Positions 33,277 through 46,238 of a stretch of 64,000 nucleotides of DNA are shown here, piece after piece. This stretch comes from Lindgomyces ingoldianus. Taxonomy: Eukaryota; Ascomycota; Dothideomycetes; Pleosporales; Lindgomycetaceae. Each line of letters starts with the position of its first letter. Positions within the stretch are counted from its first letter, which is position 1. The position numbers were made by a program, and so were the translations under genes. The stretch is taken from the NCBI RefSeq assembly GCF_010093535.1, contig NW_022985190.1, forward strand, positions 415,538 through 479,537, in the 5' to 3' direction. A model generated the notes under the pieces. The model saw only the letters and a list, made by a program, of their open reading frames with translations. It was not told the DNA's origin and ran no database searches.

Positions 33277-33556
33277 TGTTAAATAAGCTCTAATAGCTAG
33301 CTACTTATAGTATAAGCACTTAAGTAGTAAGAGTAAGAGTAGTGTACAGTGTGCATAGTATATAAGGTAGGTAAAGTAAGGGTAACATGTTTTTAGTTCT
33401 ATTACTCTTGTTTTTCCTCTGTACAGAGGAAAAGGGGGATATCTAGATGTTTGTGCACAGAGGTTCGCGCACAAGCATTATGTGACATAGATACGTGATC
33501 CTGCTCGTGCGCGATCGCTCGTATCCAGGCCGCGACGCTGCTGCTGCGTACAGACA
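33277..33556 (-). repeat. Copia right LTR (5' LTR), 280 bp
   Basis: Starts TGTTAAATAAG and ends GTACAGACA, followed by the target duplication GGTTA. As pol is on the minus strand, this is the promoter-side LTR. The internal block ctctgtacagaggaaaaggg is palindromic and shared with the other LTR. Confidence 0.88.
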
Positions 33557-36500
33557 GGTTATTTTATATTTTTAAAAAAGTATATAAGCGCTAAGCTAAA
33601 AACCTTATATATAACTAAATTACTCTACAGCCTACTTTCTAGAGGCATAAAAACATAGTAGTAAGAAATAAGTAAAAGCACTATTAATTTAATACTAACT
33701 TTAGACAACTTAGTAGCTACAGCACTATGCTGTAAAGTCTATAAGACAGAACATAGGTTAGATTATAAAGTAATTAAAATAACTTTTAATATAAACACTT
33801 TAAAATAGTAAGTAAAAGTAAGACTATTATTTAAAAATGCACTATAAAAAGTAATATAAATAAAAGTTAAAAAGACACTTAAAGCTAAACAAATAAAAGG
33901 CAGTGTATAGTAATAAATAAATAGGCTAATAGAAGCAGTAATAGAGGCAGTCTATAAGCTAACTCTAAGAGCTAGGCCCTTACTATATGCAAAAAGATAG
34001 TAGACTGTAGACCTTACCGCAGTTATAAAGGGTATATACGCACTAGAGGAACAAAGTAAAAGCAGAACAGTAAGTAAAAAAAATAAGTATAAAAATAAAA
34101 TAATAAGTAAAGGCAGTAGTAAAAAATTTTTTATAACATAATATAGTAATAGCGTAAAACTTACTAGAAGGACTTTTTAGTAAATAATGCTAATATTTAG
34201 AAAGCTATAAAATACCTTAAGCTAAATAGTGCTATAATATTTAATAAAATACCCTCTTTAAAAAGAACTAATAAATTAAGCATAAAAAGAAATCTAAAAA
34301 TAGTAAATAAGTTACTATAGTTATTTTTTCTACTACTTCTAAACACTATTAAGAATAAAGGCAAATACTAGTAATGTAGCCTAGTTAGCATGCCTAACCT
34401 AACTATAAACAAAATAGAATGCTGTCTGTTTACAGCTAAGCTGTGGAAGGCACTAGGCAATAATAGGCTTTTAGTTATAGTATAAAGGCAGCTATAGCTA
34501 GTTATAAAAGAGAGAATCCTACTTTTATTTTAAACATTACTAAAAAAGAGGGTTATCCTAGCATAGTAAAGAAACACTTAAATTATTCTACTTAAAAAGC
34601 TAAAAAAAGGTAACTATAAAGTAGTAAAGTTATAAAGACTTATTTTTTTACTATTAACTTTTAGTAAGATTTTTAAAGCTATTATAGTAAAAAAAATCTT
34701 ATATATAATAAAAATATATAAGTTACTTTTTATAAACTACTTTAGTAAAATAAGCACTATTAATGTTATAAAAATATATTTATAACATATAAAGATCTAA
34801 GAAAGTGCTAAGTCTAGTAAGCTTTAACATAAAAGGGGCATATAATAGAGTATGTAAAGACAGGCTAACCTAGAGGCTCTGTGCTAGAGGGATACTACTA
34901 GGCCTAGTACAATAAATAGACGCCTTTTGCTCTAATTGTACAGCAACTATTATAGTTAACAGCTACACGTCTAAGGAGAAACTGCTGCCCTAGGTAGGGC
35001 TTTTATAGAGATCTTTTTTTTAAATTTTTTTTTAACACTAATCTAGTCTAACACTAGATTAATGCTCTTAGTAGTTTATTTACTTTTATAAATAACTATA
35101 ACACTTAAGTAATAAAACTTTAAAACATTATTAAAAAAGTAATAAAGTAAAAAAAAAAAAGTAAAGCAACTTTTAAAAAAAAATAAGACTACTTTAATAC
35201 ACTTTATAAAAAATAAAAGTAAAATAAGTGTAAAACTAGTAAGTGTTAAAAAATAGCTAGTTAAACTAATAATAAAAGCTAAAATCTTAAGTGTGATTAT
35301 AAATACAGGGCTAAGATATAAGCAGCACATAGTAAGGGCAGCAGCAAGGGGCCTAAGGGCAGCCCTAGCGCTAAGGCAGTTACAGATAGTCTTCTCTACT
35401 ACAGCCTAGCAGCTTTTTAAGTTAACAGTAGCACTAGTAGTAGACTACACATTAAGTATATAAATGCACACTTATAGCATAATTTTAATAAAAGTAATAA
35501 ATAGAATATAGAAAATAGAAGCTTAAGCTGTTATAGGCTACTTTTAGACAGTTACTGCAGCTGTAGCAGAGGCAGAAGCAAGTCTATAAACAGTGCATAA
35601 ACACTACATAGTAAGGGCTATTAAGATGTAGATTAATGTCTATATACTACTAAAAATAAACTTTATGTTAAAATTCTATATTATAGGCTTTTAATAGTTT
35701 TAATTACTACTATAAAAAATTATAAAATAGCTAAAAAAGCTTAATACTAACTAAATAAAAATAATTAATTTATATAGTATGTAGCTATAAAACTATTACA
35801 TTTTAGTAATAATTAAACTAGACTAAGTAAAGGCTATAACACTAGCTAACTAGTGTAATAGTATTAGAATTACAACAAGCGCATCTGTCTAGCTTAGTAT
35901 AGTAGGGATAGAAAGGGCAATAGACAACATGTAGAGAAGAGCGCCTGCTTAAGCTGCTATCTTATCTTTTACCTTAGAACCTAGAACAGAGTAAAACCCC
36001 TACATAGCAGAGCTAGCAGCAATAGCAGTAGCGCTAACCTTCCTCCTAACATGCTAGACAGTAGACTAAGTTATTATTCTTACTAGCAGCTAAGCAGCTA
36101 TATAGGCAATACACTAACTGCAGAATTAGTCTAGCTAAGCTAGTATTAAATAAATTTATAACACAACTTAAGCACTAAAAAAAAGCAGTGCTTTATATAT
36201 ATAATATAGTGCCTAGCAGGAAGCAATAATTTAGTAAAAAAGGCTAAGAAAGTAGTAAGAAAAGCTATAGTAAATAGTAGTGTGCTAACTAGACTTTTTT
36301 ACTAAGTAAGGTTAATAGTAACTAAGACTATAGTAAAAAACTAAAGATAAAAAAAAGACTTACTAATAAAAGTAAAAAGATACTTATGTAAAATAGACAT
36401 AGCTTTACTAGAAAAATATACTAAAAAGCTTTATAACACTTTAACCTAGCAAAAAGTAAAGATACTAGCATAATTATAAACTAAAATAATACAGCTAAAC

Positions 36501-36805
36501 ACATACTTAAACTAAATAAAAGTTGTAGACTTAAACATGTGTATATATAGTTAAGTAAAAGAAACTATTTAGCACTTTCTTTTTTAACGCTAAAAATAAG
36601 ACACACTTTAAATATAAATGCTTTAGTAAATAAAGACTAAAAAAAAAAGGCACTAGTAGACTTAGTAGAATAGTTGCTAGACATTAACACAGTAAAGATA
36701 ATAGTTAGGTACGCAATAGCAACAGGCTACCTAGAGCAAGAAAGAAGATAAGAACCTAGAACTATAGAGACAATAGTAGAAAAAAGACACTTAATACTAA
36801 CCCTA

Positions 36806-37395
36806 TGTTACAATCCTCGCTCTGTTGAAATGGTATTTTACGGGAGCGCTACAGCCTTTTTGTTTTAACAGGAGTGGGGAAGAACTTAGCTTGATCGGGT
36901 GTACAGTCTGTTAGGCAGAGTGTGGGTGTAGCAAGGGAGAAGGAGGCAGGTTGTGGTTTAGCCTAGGAAGCTGTATAGGTAGCTAGTAAACTAATCTACT
37001 ATAGAATAAAATAGAAGGTATATGCGTTTAAAAGATATATAAGGCAGTATAACCCTTATTAGAAAAGTGTTTATGCCTTTTAGTCTATTATATATGTAAA
37101 GACTAAACAGTAATTACAGCCTTCTAACTATAGTTATAATTAAAACTATATATAAAGGTTTGCATGCAATGCATGCTCTGCGCGTAGTGCGCGTAGCTGC
37201 GCGCACAGCAAGCAGTTGTAGCCTCTTTATTAGATAATGTATTCCTCTATATATCTATCTAATAGCTAAAGCTATTCCTCTTCTATCTTATTACATAATT
37301 AATTTAAAATAGGGTTAAGAATTTTTTATTTTTAATTATTTAAACTATAGGGCACTGCTAATTAGTTACTTATAGTCTAATTATAAGTTATAACA
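36806..37395 (-). repeat. Gypsy left LTR (3' LTR), 590 bp
   Basis: The first half is little mutated (gaaatggtattttacgggag, gaagaacttagcttgatcgg); the last 150 bases are strongly AT-shifted. It contains a ~19-bp GC-rich stretch (gcgcgtagtgcgcgtagctg) absent from the right LTR, which explains the length difference. Confidence 0.85.
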
Positions 37396-38701
37396 CATAG
37401 CGTCTTTTTTTAGTTAGTGTTTTTACTAGTATGCTTACACTATTCTAAGTGTTAGAATTTTTTTTTAGTTAGTACGTGTCTTTTTATAAAAGTCCTTTTG
37501 TTTCTTATCTATTTTAACTATGCCTTATTAGCATTTTTTAGCTGCCTAGTGTTGTCTACGCACTATAGCCTATTTTAATCCTTTATAACATTTAAAAATG
37601 CGTCCCTACAGGCTATACTATTTAAGTAGTTTATCCTATGTAATAACCTTATTATTAAATAACTGTGTAGAGTGCTTAAAAAAAGAAGTTGCTATAATGC
37701 CTTTATTTCTAATACAGCCTAAGATTAACTAGAACAGAAGTAGAAGCGTCTGTCTAAGGAGTTAAAAGCTGCTTAAAAGAAAAAGATGTAGAAGAAAAAA
37801 AAGTTTTTAGTAAAGTAAAAAAGTTATTTACACAGCTTAAGTTTTTTATTACTTATTAAAAGTAAGCATAAAAGTAGTTAAAGTTACTAGTAAATTAAAA
37901 AGTAAAGTATTTAAAAAAAAACTTTTTAACTTTAGATAAACTAAAAGCGCTTAAGGCTAAAGCTGTAGGCCTTTCTTCTCTATAACCTATGTTAAAGGGT
38001 TATAGGCTTTCTACATTATAGCTAGCTAATACTACTGTAGTTTTAGCTAATAATAGTGCTTTTTAGTCTAAGAAGCTTTCTCTAAGGTAGTTTTAATTAA
38101 AAAGGACTCTAAGTAGTTATAAAAGACTAGAGAAGTGTTTAATAGACTTCTAATAAGTTTTTAAGTGCTTTTACTAGTAAGCTAACTTTTCTATTTAATT
38201 AAATACTTATTTTTTTAGTAGTCTAAAAAATTTTTAACTTTATATTCCTTTTTTTCTTTCTTTTATTTAGTAGTTGCTAGTAGGATACTTTTAGAAGTAA
38301 GCTTAAGTTTAAAGACATAAAACTAAAAGTATATTTTTATCTTTTTAAGTAGCTTAAGCTTACATATCCCTAGGTAAGTTTAGATAATATAGTAGAGTCT
38401 TATGTGTTTCTTAGTAAGCTTCTAAGAGGGCTGCAGCATCTTAAGGTTTTTTATGTTAAGATAAACATAGTTATTTAGGTGTATTTCTAGTGCTAGTTAT
38501 TATTTCTTATTTACTACTTTTTTTATAGCGTTTTAAGCTAACTATGCTTTTCTAGTTATTTTTTAATGTAATTTAAAAAGCTTTTATATTTAATTTATAG
38601 CTTTTAAGAGATTAGTTAGCGGTGTAGCTTTAATTTTATATTTTAAACTATATCTAAAGTTAGCCTTATATAGGGTTTCCTTAGTTATAGATAATTCTAT
38701 A

Positions 38702-39816
38702 ACGTACCTAACAGGTTGGCCAGCCACACAGGTTGGCCAGCCACTTTTGCCAAGCCCCTACTAAACTCTACCTATCTACATAATGCCTTAACAACAACAC
38801 TAGATTAAATCTTTTAAAGAACGTTAGATACAGCTTGCTTTTTAGGCTCTTAAATAAAACTTAAAACTCTTCTTATAACATGCTGTAGCTATCTATAATG
38901 TCTTTTACACAACACTAAGTAATTAACGCGCTAGACAGCCTTTATAAGCAGAATGCTAGCCTAAATTAAGGAATCTAACTAAGCTTAAAAAGAAAGTAGT
39001 TATTAAGTATATACTTAAGCTTATTACACGCAGATTTCCCTCTAGACTTATAGCTATAGCTAATATAGCTAATTCCTTGCCTGCAAAGCGCAATCTAGGC
39101 TAGGTTAGCTTAAACTAGCCTAGTATATAGGTTAAGCACTGCCCTAAGTTTATAATAAAGTTTAATTATAAGTATAATTATAAGAAAGCGCTTTATAAGA
39201 ATCTAGAGGTTATCTAGGGCTAGTTTTACCTAGTAGCTAACATAAAAGCTAAGTACAGTATCTAGAATAAAGACAGGTATAACTTTAATAAGTTAAGCTT
39301 TATAATAAGCTAGATATTAACTAAAGCAGTTATTACAGCTTTAAAGAGATAAAGACAGCTAAAGGTAATATAGTAAGGTAATAAAAAGTAAATAATAGTT
39401 ATCTAAAGCATTAATATAACAAAGTAGGCTATAAGATTATAAAGCTTTAAGCAGTAAATAAAGCTGCTACGTAACATAGATTACATAAAAAAAAGTAAAT
39501 TTAAGTAGAAAAGACCTTAATAGTTAAGAATAGGGCTTGTCTAACTGCTCTAAAGGAGTTTAAAGCATATAGTAATAGGAAGAAGCTAAAGACGCAGGTG
39601 CGCGCTAAAGAAGGTAAGCTAAGTTAAAGGCAATGCAAGTAGTGTAATTAGACTAGGCATAACTTGCGTACATATAAGCAAGTAGCAAAATTAGACTCTA
39701 AATAATATCTTATGTTATATTACTTTATATAGGGCTAAAGTAGGCTGTTTTGCAAGAGAATATAGTGGTTTTAGTAGGGGCTTAGCAAAAGTGGCTGGCT
39801 AACCTGTTAGGTACGT
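38702..39816 (+). mobile_element. Pogo/Fot1-type DNA transposon, internally deleted
   Basis: Inverted ends ACGTACCTAACAGG...CCTGTTAGGTACGT sit between TA duplications (38700-38701, 39817-39818), the Tc1/mariner-pogo hallmark. The left terminal region holds a direct duplication of caggttggccagccac. Plus-strand transposase remnants are KFNYKYNYKKALYKNLEVI and LVANIKAKYSI-NKDRYNF, the region before the first catalytic Asp of Fot1/Pogo DDE transposases. A cysteine-knuckle tail (QCK-CN-TRHNLRTYK) lies about 39620-39680. At 1.1 kb, about half the usual length, it has lost the catalytic middle and is non-autonomous, besides having RIP stops. Confidence 0.8.
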
Positions 39817-42276
39817 TAGTGTTTATAGTAAGTTAGGCTATAGGCAGCTATTCTGCCTAATTATCTTGTCTATACATTATATATTTATGTAGATACTTTT
39901 CTACTTCTGCGTTTACCTGTTCTGTTTGTCTGTCTGTCTGCAGGTGATAGGCAGTAGAGAGCTAATAGTTAATTCTACAATGCTGTATTACAGCTGTCTA
40001 GTATTTGCTTATAAACAGTTTGTCTTAATTAAATATAATAGTTTTTAAGTAGCTATAAATTAACTATATATATTTTTTAAATTTATACATAAATTTTTTA
40101 GCTATAATGTTTTTTTATAGCCTATAAGTAAATAAACTTTATAGTTTTATCTATAGCTAGAGTAATTATATTACATAACCTTTTAGTGCCTAGTTTGCGT
40201 AATAGAGGTAGTCTAGTAATAAAGTCTATAGTTATTATGCTCTATAGTTAACTTAGCGCTGTAATTAGTTAAAGTAGTTTATAAAGCTTATGTTATTATA
40301 GGTTATTCTTGTTACACATATTACATTCTTATAAGACCTTAGTGCACAGGTGCTTTAGCTAGAGCACTTTTTATAGTATTACTTTTTTAATTTTTTTTAT
40401 AGTAATCTAATTTCTAAATGTCTAAACATAAAGGCTTTATAATATTTCTTTATTAAGTTCTTTTATCTTTATTTAATAATTATAAGAGAGCATAGTAACT
40501 TTTTTATCTTAGTTTTTTATAAACTAGTCTTTTAAGAGTTTTTTTAAATATTATAAATTCTTCTAATGTTTTCTTACTTTAGTTAAAATAGTTAGTGTGT
40601 TAGCTAAGAGCATTAGCCTATTAGTTACTGCTTTCTGCTATATATTTAATAACAAAGTTAAACTAAGCTAGTTCTACTACCTAGTGCACATGCATTAGTA
40701 AAAGTTTCTTAGTTATAAAGAAAGTAACTAGATTTACATAATTAGTAAAAATTATAAATTATTAGGCTAAGCTTTAAAGTTCTACTTTTTAGTTTCTACA
40801 TACATTAACTATTGCTTTTAGTTCTTTGTCTAGAATAGTATAGTTCTGCTCTAATAGTGCAAATTTTGCTAAGTAGTATGCTATAGGGTGCTATTAACTA
40901 TTTTTCTGTTTTTAGAAGAGCACTGCTTCTTTAGCTTTTAAAAAGGCGTTAGTATGTACCCTAGTTTCTAATGTAGGATTGTACATTCTAAGTACTAGGT
41001 ATTTTATTACAGCCTGCTTTAGCTCTTAGAGGGCGTTCTTTATTTCTATTATTTATAAAAACTTTTAGAATAATTTTTTTTAACATAGTGTTTATAAAAG
41101 ATAGGGTAATTTTAAAATAGTCTTTAATTATTCTTTATACATATCTTCTAAGACCTAAGAATCTCTTAATTTTTATAACTATTTTTAGAGTAGGCTATTT
41201 AAAGACTTTATTTACTTTAGTAAGGGCTATTTTAATTTTTTCTTTATTAATAATAAAACCTAGATACTTAGTTTCTTAGACATTAAATTTACATTTCTTT
41301 AGCTATAGGTAGAGTCTATACTTTTAAAGTTTATCTAGTACTAGTTATACTTTTACTATGTAGTCTAGCTTATCTTCTTTTATATAGATAAGAATGTTAT
41401 TAAGGTAAACTAGCATAAAAATGTCTAGGTATAGGTTAAAGGCAGTATTAATTACTTTTTAAAAAGTAGCTAAAGCATTTATTAGGCTAAACAGTATAAC
41501 TAGAAGTTTATAAAGTGCTAATAAAGTTCTAAAAGCTATTATTTATTTATACTTTTTTTATTTTTATTTTATTAAATCTGTCTTAAATATTAAACTTAGT
41601 AAAGTAAGTAGTTTTTTTTAGCTAATTTATAATGTTTTAAATAATAAAAAAAGGAAACTAATTTTTATAGTGTTTTTATTAAAAGTTTAATAGTCTTAGT
41701 AGACTTTAACTTTACTGTTCTTTTTTTTATAAAGACTACTGCTAATGCTATAGAGCTGTTGCTTTTCCTAATATAGCCTCTTACTAGCATTTAGTCTACA
41801 TACTCCTGTAGTGCTTTCTTCTGTGCCTTTATTAGAGGGCAGAGTTTATGTGTTTTTAGCTAAGAGTTTAGCTTAAGATTTATTACATAGTCCTAGAGCT
41901 AATAAAAAGGAAGTTTTTCTAAATTATCTAGAGTTATAAACATATTTTTATAGTTTTAATACTTTTTTAGTAGTCCTTTTTTAGGTTTCTCTATAATGCA
42001 GTAGATTCTAACCTACTTAATGTTTTTATTATGTTTAAATTTTTTTAAGAGAGCTTTCTTTAGTTCTTTTTTTATTATATAAACTACGCGCGCTTTTAGC
42101 TCTTAATAGGGGAATTTTTAAAGTTTCTTCTTTTTTAGAAAATAACTTAACTCTTATTTTACCTATAGATGTGCTTAGCATCTATTATTATAGCATACTA
42201 ACTATGTTATGTGTGTGTGTTTAAATTTAAGTTGTATTATTATTATTTTCTAGTTAATCTTAAAGTTATGTCTATA

Positions 42277-43807
42277 ACGTACTTCACAGGCAAGTTGCTT
42301 ACACACCTAAGTTGCTTACTTTTGCTAAGTGTCACGATTGTGCACGAGTAAGGTTATAGAGCTTCACAGAGGTCTAGTTCAATTACTATGTAAGGTATCA
42401 TGGTAGGTACAAGACGTTGTGTGAGGAACAGGAAGGTTTAGGAGGAAATTAGTAATTAAATACTTAGCTTAGAAGTCTAAGCGCTTTAGGTATAAATTAA
42501 GCCTGTTCTAGGTTTAGTTAGTGTTAAGGCGGTTTGTGCTTAAGTTTATGTCTGTGTCGTGTTGTGTTTGTGTCAGACGTGCACTAATAATACTCTAGTA
42601 CGCGTCTAATACAGTTATGTCTGGGATCTGGGGAGGATACCGTGACATTAAGTTTATGTCTATGTTGTGTTGTGTTTGTGTTAGACGTGCACTAATAATA
42701 CTCTAGTACGCGTCTAATACAGTTATGTCTGGGATCTAGGGAGGATACTGTAACACTAAGACCCTACTAAACTACTCTTTCTACACTAATGCATTCCCCA
42801 CAACACTACTTAGACGCGCTAAAAGAATGTTAAATACAGCTTACACTCTAAGCTTTTAAATAAAACATAAAACTTTTAAAGAAATATGCTATAGCTATAT
42901 ATAAGGTCTTATAAAAAATAATAAATAACTATAGCGCTAAATAACTTTTATAAGCTAATTCTACAGCTAAATTATAAAGGCTAGGTAATAAAAAAAAGCA
43001 GGTAATTATTAAGACTATACTTAAGCTATATACACAAGGAATTTCCTCTTAGATAGCATTTATAGCTAATATAGCTAATTTTTTACGCGCTAAGTGTAAT
43101 CTAGGCTATGTTTACATAAACTAGCCTAGTATGTTTATAAAGTGTTATTTAGAGCTTAAAGTAACATTTAAGCGTAAGTATAACTATAAAAAAGCTCTTT
43201 ATAAAAGTTCTAGAGTAATTTAAAGTAAGTTTAGCCTTATAGAGAATATTAAAGCTAAGTATAGCATCTAGAATAATAACATGTATAACTTTAGTAAGAT
43301 AAGGTTTATAATTAGCTAAATATCTTTTAACTATACTTATGCTTAAAACTTTACTTTAAGCTTTAAATAACACTTTATAAATGTACTAGACTAGTTTATG
43401 TAAACATAGCCTAGATTACACTTAGCATGCAAAGAATTAGCTATATTAGCTATAAATGCTATTTAAGGGGAAATTCCTTACACATATAGCTTAAGTATAG
43501 TCTTAATAATTACCTGCTTTTTTTTATTACCTAGCCTTTATAATTTAGCTGTAGAATTAGCTTATAAAAGTTATTTAGCGCTATAGTTATTTATTATTTT
43601 TTATAAAACCTTACATATAGCTACAGCACATTTCTTTAAGAGTTTTATGTCTTGTTTAAAAGCTTAGAGTGTAAGCTGTATCTAACATTCTTTTAGTGCA
43701 TTTAAGTAGTGTTGTAGGGAATGCATTAGTGTAGAAAGAGTAGTTTAGTAGGGTCTTAGCAAAAGTAAGCAACTTAGGTGTGTAAGCAACTTGCCTGTGA
43801 AGTACGT
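42277..43807. mobile_element. Palindromic (foldback) Pogo-type element
   Basis: Inverted ends ACGTACTTCACAGGC...GCCTGTGAAGTACGT lie between TA duplications (42275-42276, 43808-43809). The inversion is not limited to the ends: after removing a nested solo LTR, about 470 bp at each end are inverted copies of each other (left 42277-42329 plus 42761-43185; right about 43330-43807). Each arm encodes the same N-terminal part of a Pogo-type transposase (FKRKYNYKKALYKSS, IENIKAKYSI-NNNMYNF on plus), so the element is two head-to-head 5' halves. Excluding the insert it is 1.1 kb. It cannot encode a transposase. Confidence 0.78.
42330..42755. mobile_element. Solo LTR nested in the palindromic element, 426 bp
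   Basis: Starts TGTCACGATTG and ends CTGTAACA, flanked by CTAAG at 42325-42329 and 42756-42760. Removing it with one CTAAG restores exactly the sequence of the opposite arm (ttttgctaagaccctactaa), which proves the insertion point. It contains an internal direct duplication of about 106 bp (about 42545-42650 and 42651-42755), each copy ending ggatctggggaggatac or its variant. Confidence 0.88.
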
Positions 43808-44720
43808 TATAGCTAGTTATAGCCTAGTATAACTTAGTATCTTCCTCTAAGTAGTAGTATGTTTAGTAATGTTTAGTTACTTATAGCCTTAGTGTCTAAG
43901 TCTAGTTCTACTATTTTAAGTTAGATCTTTCCTCTACTATACTTAATTAAAAAGGTGTTAGTAAAAAATACTAAAAAAAAGTTTATTTTTAGCTTTAAAT
44001 AGTATAATATGTTTTTTAACTTATGTTAAATTAATTATAGTAAATGTGCAACTACTGTCTATTAGCATAAAACCTTTCTAGGTTAAAGTTCTATATCTAA
44101 CTATAAATTTTATAGTTAGGCTTTTCTTAAGCTTCTGTTGTACAGCTACTATAGTTCTTATGTTATAGTAGATTTTATTATAATTAAGGCTTAGGTTGTA
44201 TTTTTATATAGCTAGAATGTTATAGATCTGCTTTTAGGCGCTATTAGCTTATATCTTAAATTTTTAGTGTTCTTTTACTATACACTTATTAACTATGTAA
44301 TTAATGCTTTCTACTTAGTAATAGTAGAGGTCTTAGTTATTTTACTAAGTAGCCTTTTACTAAAAATAGTAAAAGGTGTATTTAGTTTTTTCTTTACATT
44401 TAACTTATAGTTTTCTTTTGTAGATAAGGCCTATGCTGTAATGTTAGCAGTTTAGCATTTTACATGCTATAGCTTGTGCTACTATAGTGTCTATAAATCT
44501 GTCTGCCTCCTGTAATCTAATTAGCTACTACCTAGCTCTATGCTTTATTAGCTAATGCTAGATGCAGTACTTATTAGTGCATAAGTACTAGGTGTATAGG
44601 CATTATTCTAGGTTAGTGCAGATAGGTATAGGCTGTACCTAAGTCTATTATAGGTATTACTTTATGTAAATAATTTAAAAGGGGTAATTCTTATATTAGC
44701 ATTAGAAATTATAGTGTTAT

Positions 44721-45299
44721 TGTAAGGACGGAGCTCTGTACCACTACGCTAATACAACTAAAAAGGTGCGAATAATTAACCAACAGTTAATTATTGCGTA
44801 CAGAATAGTATATATACCCGTCGCACGTAAGCACCATCTCAGCCTTACACGTAAGCGCCATCCTGGCCTTACATTATCCCCCTTCTTAGCAGACGCATGT
44901 CCCAGGCGTCACATAACCTACCCGCAGCTCAGAGGCGCCTATGCGCATGTCTTAGTTACCGGCCAGAGGCTGACCACCTGCGGCCTAGAGGCGCGGGATA
45001 AATAACAACGCTTAGTGGCCCACGCCAGCTAAGCCATATACACTAGACCTTCCAGCAGCAACAACGTGGCGCTAGAAGAGGCTGCCTTACGTTTCAGTCT
45101 AAAAACTAGCTTAAAGCTGACTAAGGTGGGGGTTAAACACTAACTGTACCCCGCTGTTAGTTAATTATTATGTAAGGGCAGAGCTCTGTACCACTACGCT
45201 AATACAACTAAAAAGGTGCAAATAATTAACTAACAGTTAATTATTGCGTATAGAATAGTATATATACCCGTCGCACGTAAGCACCATCTCGGCCTTACA
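44721..45299. mobile_element. Miniature LTR retrotransposon (TRIM-like), 579 bp
   Basis: Two 129-bp direct repeats (44721-44849 and 45171-45299) start TGTAAGG and end CCTTACA, and enclose 321 bp with no coding capacity. The 5-bp duplication GTTAT flanks both sides (44716-44720, 45300-45304). The LTRs contain ataattaa-accaacagttaattatt inverted sequence and a TATA-like tagtatatatacccg. The interior is GC-rich, including two stretches like cgcacgtaagcaccatctc carried over from the LTR end. It shows almost none of the RIP damage of the Gypsy element around it. Confidence 0.88.
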
Positions 45300-46238
45300 G
45301 TTATCTGCTACTATATAAAATATAGTATTTATAATTCTGTTGCTTCTTAAGCTCTTTTCTTATTACTGCTATTATTAGTAGCAGGGTGTTTACTCTCTCT
45401 TCTAATAAAGTAGAGATTTAGAAGAAAGTAATGCTTTAGTTTAGTACCTTTTCTTTTACTAATATTTTTTTAAAAAACTTATATTGCTTTTTTTTATTTA
45501 GTATTTTATAATAAATTATAGCAATTTTTCTTATAACTTTATAAGTGCTATAGTTGTTGTTTAGGGCTACTTTATAAAGTTCTATTTTATAAAGGTTGTG
45601 ATTATAAGGTTCTCTATATTTCTAATAGTCCTCTTTTTTAAATTATTATTTAAGTTCTCTAGCTAAGATGCCTGTTCTGTTTTATTAAATAAAGTACTAT
45701 TTTTTACTATTTTTTATATTTTTAATGTAATTAGTTACTTATAAGTAGCTTTTTATTCTTTTAAGAACTACAGCCTGTTTAATAGCTCTAAAGATACTGT
45801 CTCTCTTTTAGACTTTTACCTCCTAGTAGTCTACTAGATAGCTAGAGGATTTATAGTTAGCTTTACACTTCTAGTAAAGCTTTTTATTTAGCTTATTATA
45901 AAGCTCCTCTGTTATTAGGCCTTCGTTAGCATATATAGCCTTTATAGCTAACTTTATATTTTTATTCTTTAGCTTTCTAGAGTCTAGGCATTTCTAATAA
46001 AAGTAGCTTACTTTTTTATAGTTAAAGCATACTTTTTTTTAAGCTATCTTTTTTATTTTTTATTTAAAGGTAGCTTTATGCTTTTAGAGAAACTACTTTT
46101 TTTCTTAAGTAAGCTATGTGTATATTTAGTGTAGCTAAAGTTTATAAGTTTACTATTAAACTTAAAGCTTTTTTTTTAAAAAAACTAGTTAGGCTTTAAA
46201 GTTACTGTACCTATTCTTTTCTTTTTATAGCACTTAGC

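Larger units (their letters stand above)
26501..33556 (-). mobile_element. Full-length Copia retrotransposon, RIP-degraded
   Basis: LTRs of exactly 280 bp (26501-26780 and 33277-33556) flank the element, and GGTTA occurs on both sides (26496-26500 and 33557-33561), so the insertion is complete. Pol reads on the minus strand: an integrase-end block around 29400-29280 (AVKALNNTASLHSLVPTLLV), then an RT entry block around 28510-28441 (KILTQ..TI-RISQRLLF with one stop). This pattern belongs to the fungal Copia group with TQSPTIQR-SQRL. Hundreds of stops and TA-rich codons fit RIP. The right LTR is better preserved than the left (aggccgcgacgctgctgctg against aggctgcaacactgctgctg), so the two LTRs were mutated unequally. 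Confidence 0.85.

Noticed and set aside
35076..35330. 84-residue hydrophobic minus-strand ORF
   Set aside because: Phe/Leu/Ile-rich product of AT-rich RIP sequence opposite the LINE; not a membrane protein gene.
44766..45005. 79-residue ORF inside the TRIM-like element
   Set aside because: Runs from LTR into the interior without protein character; the element is non-coding.
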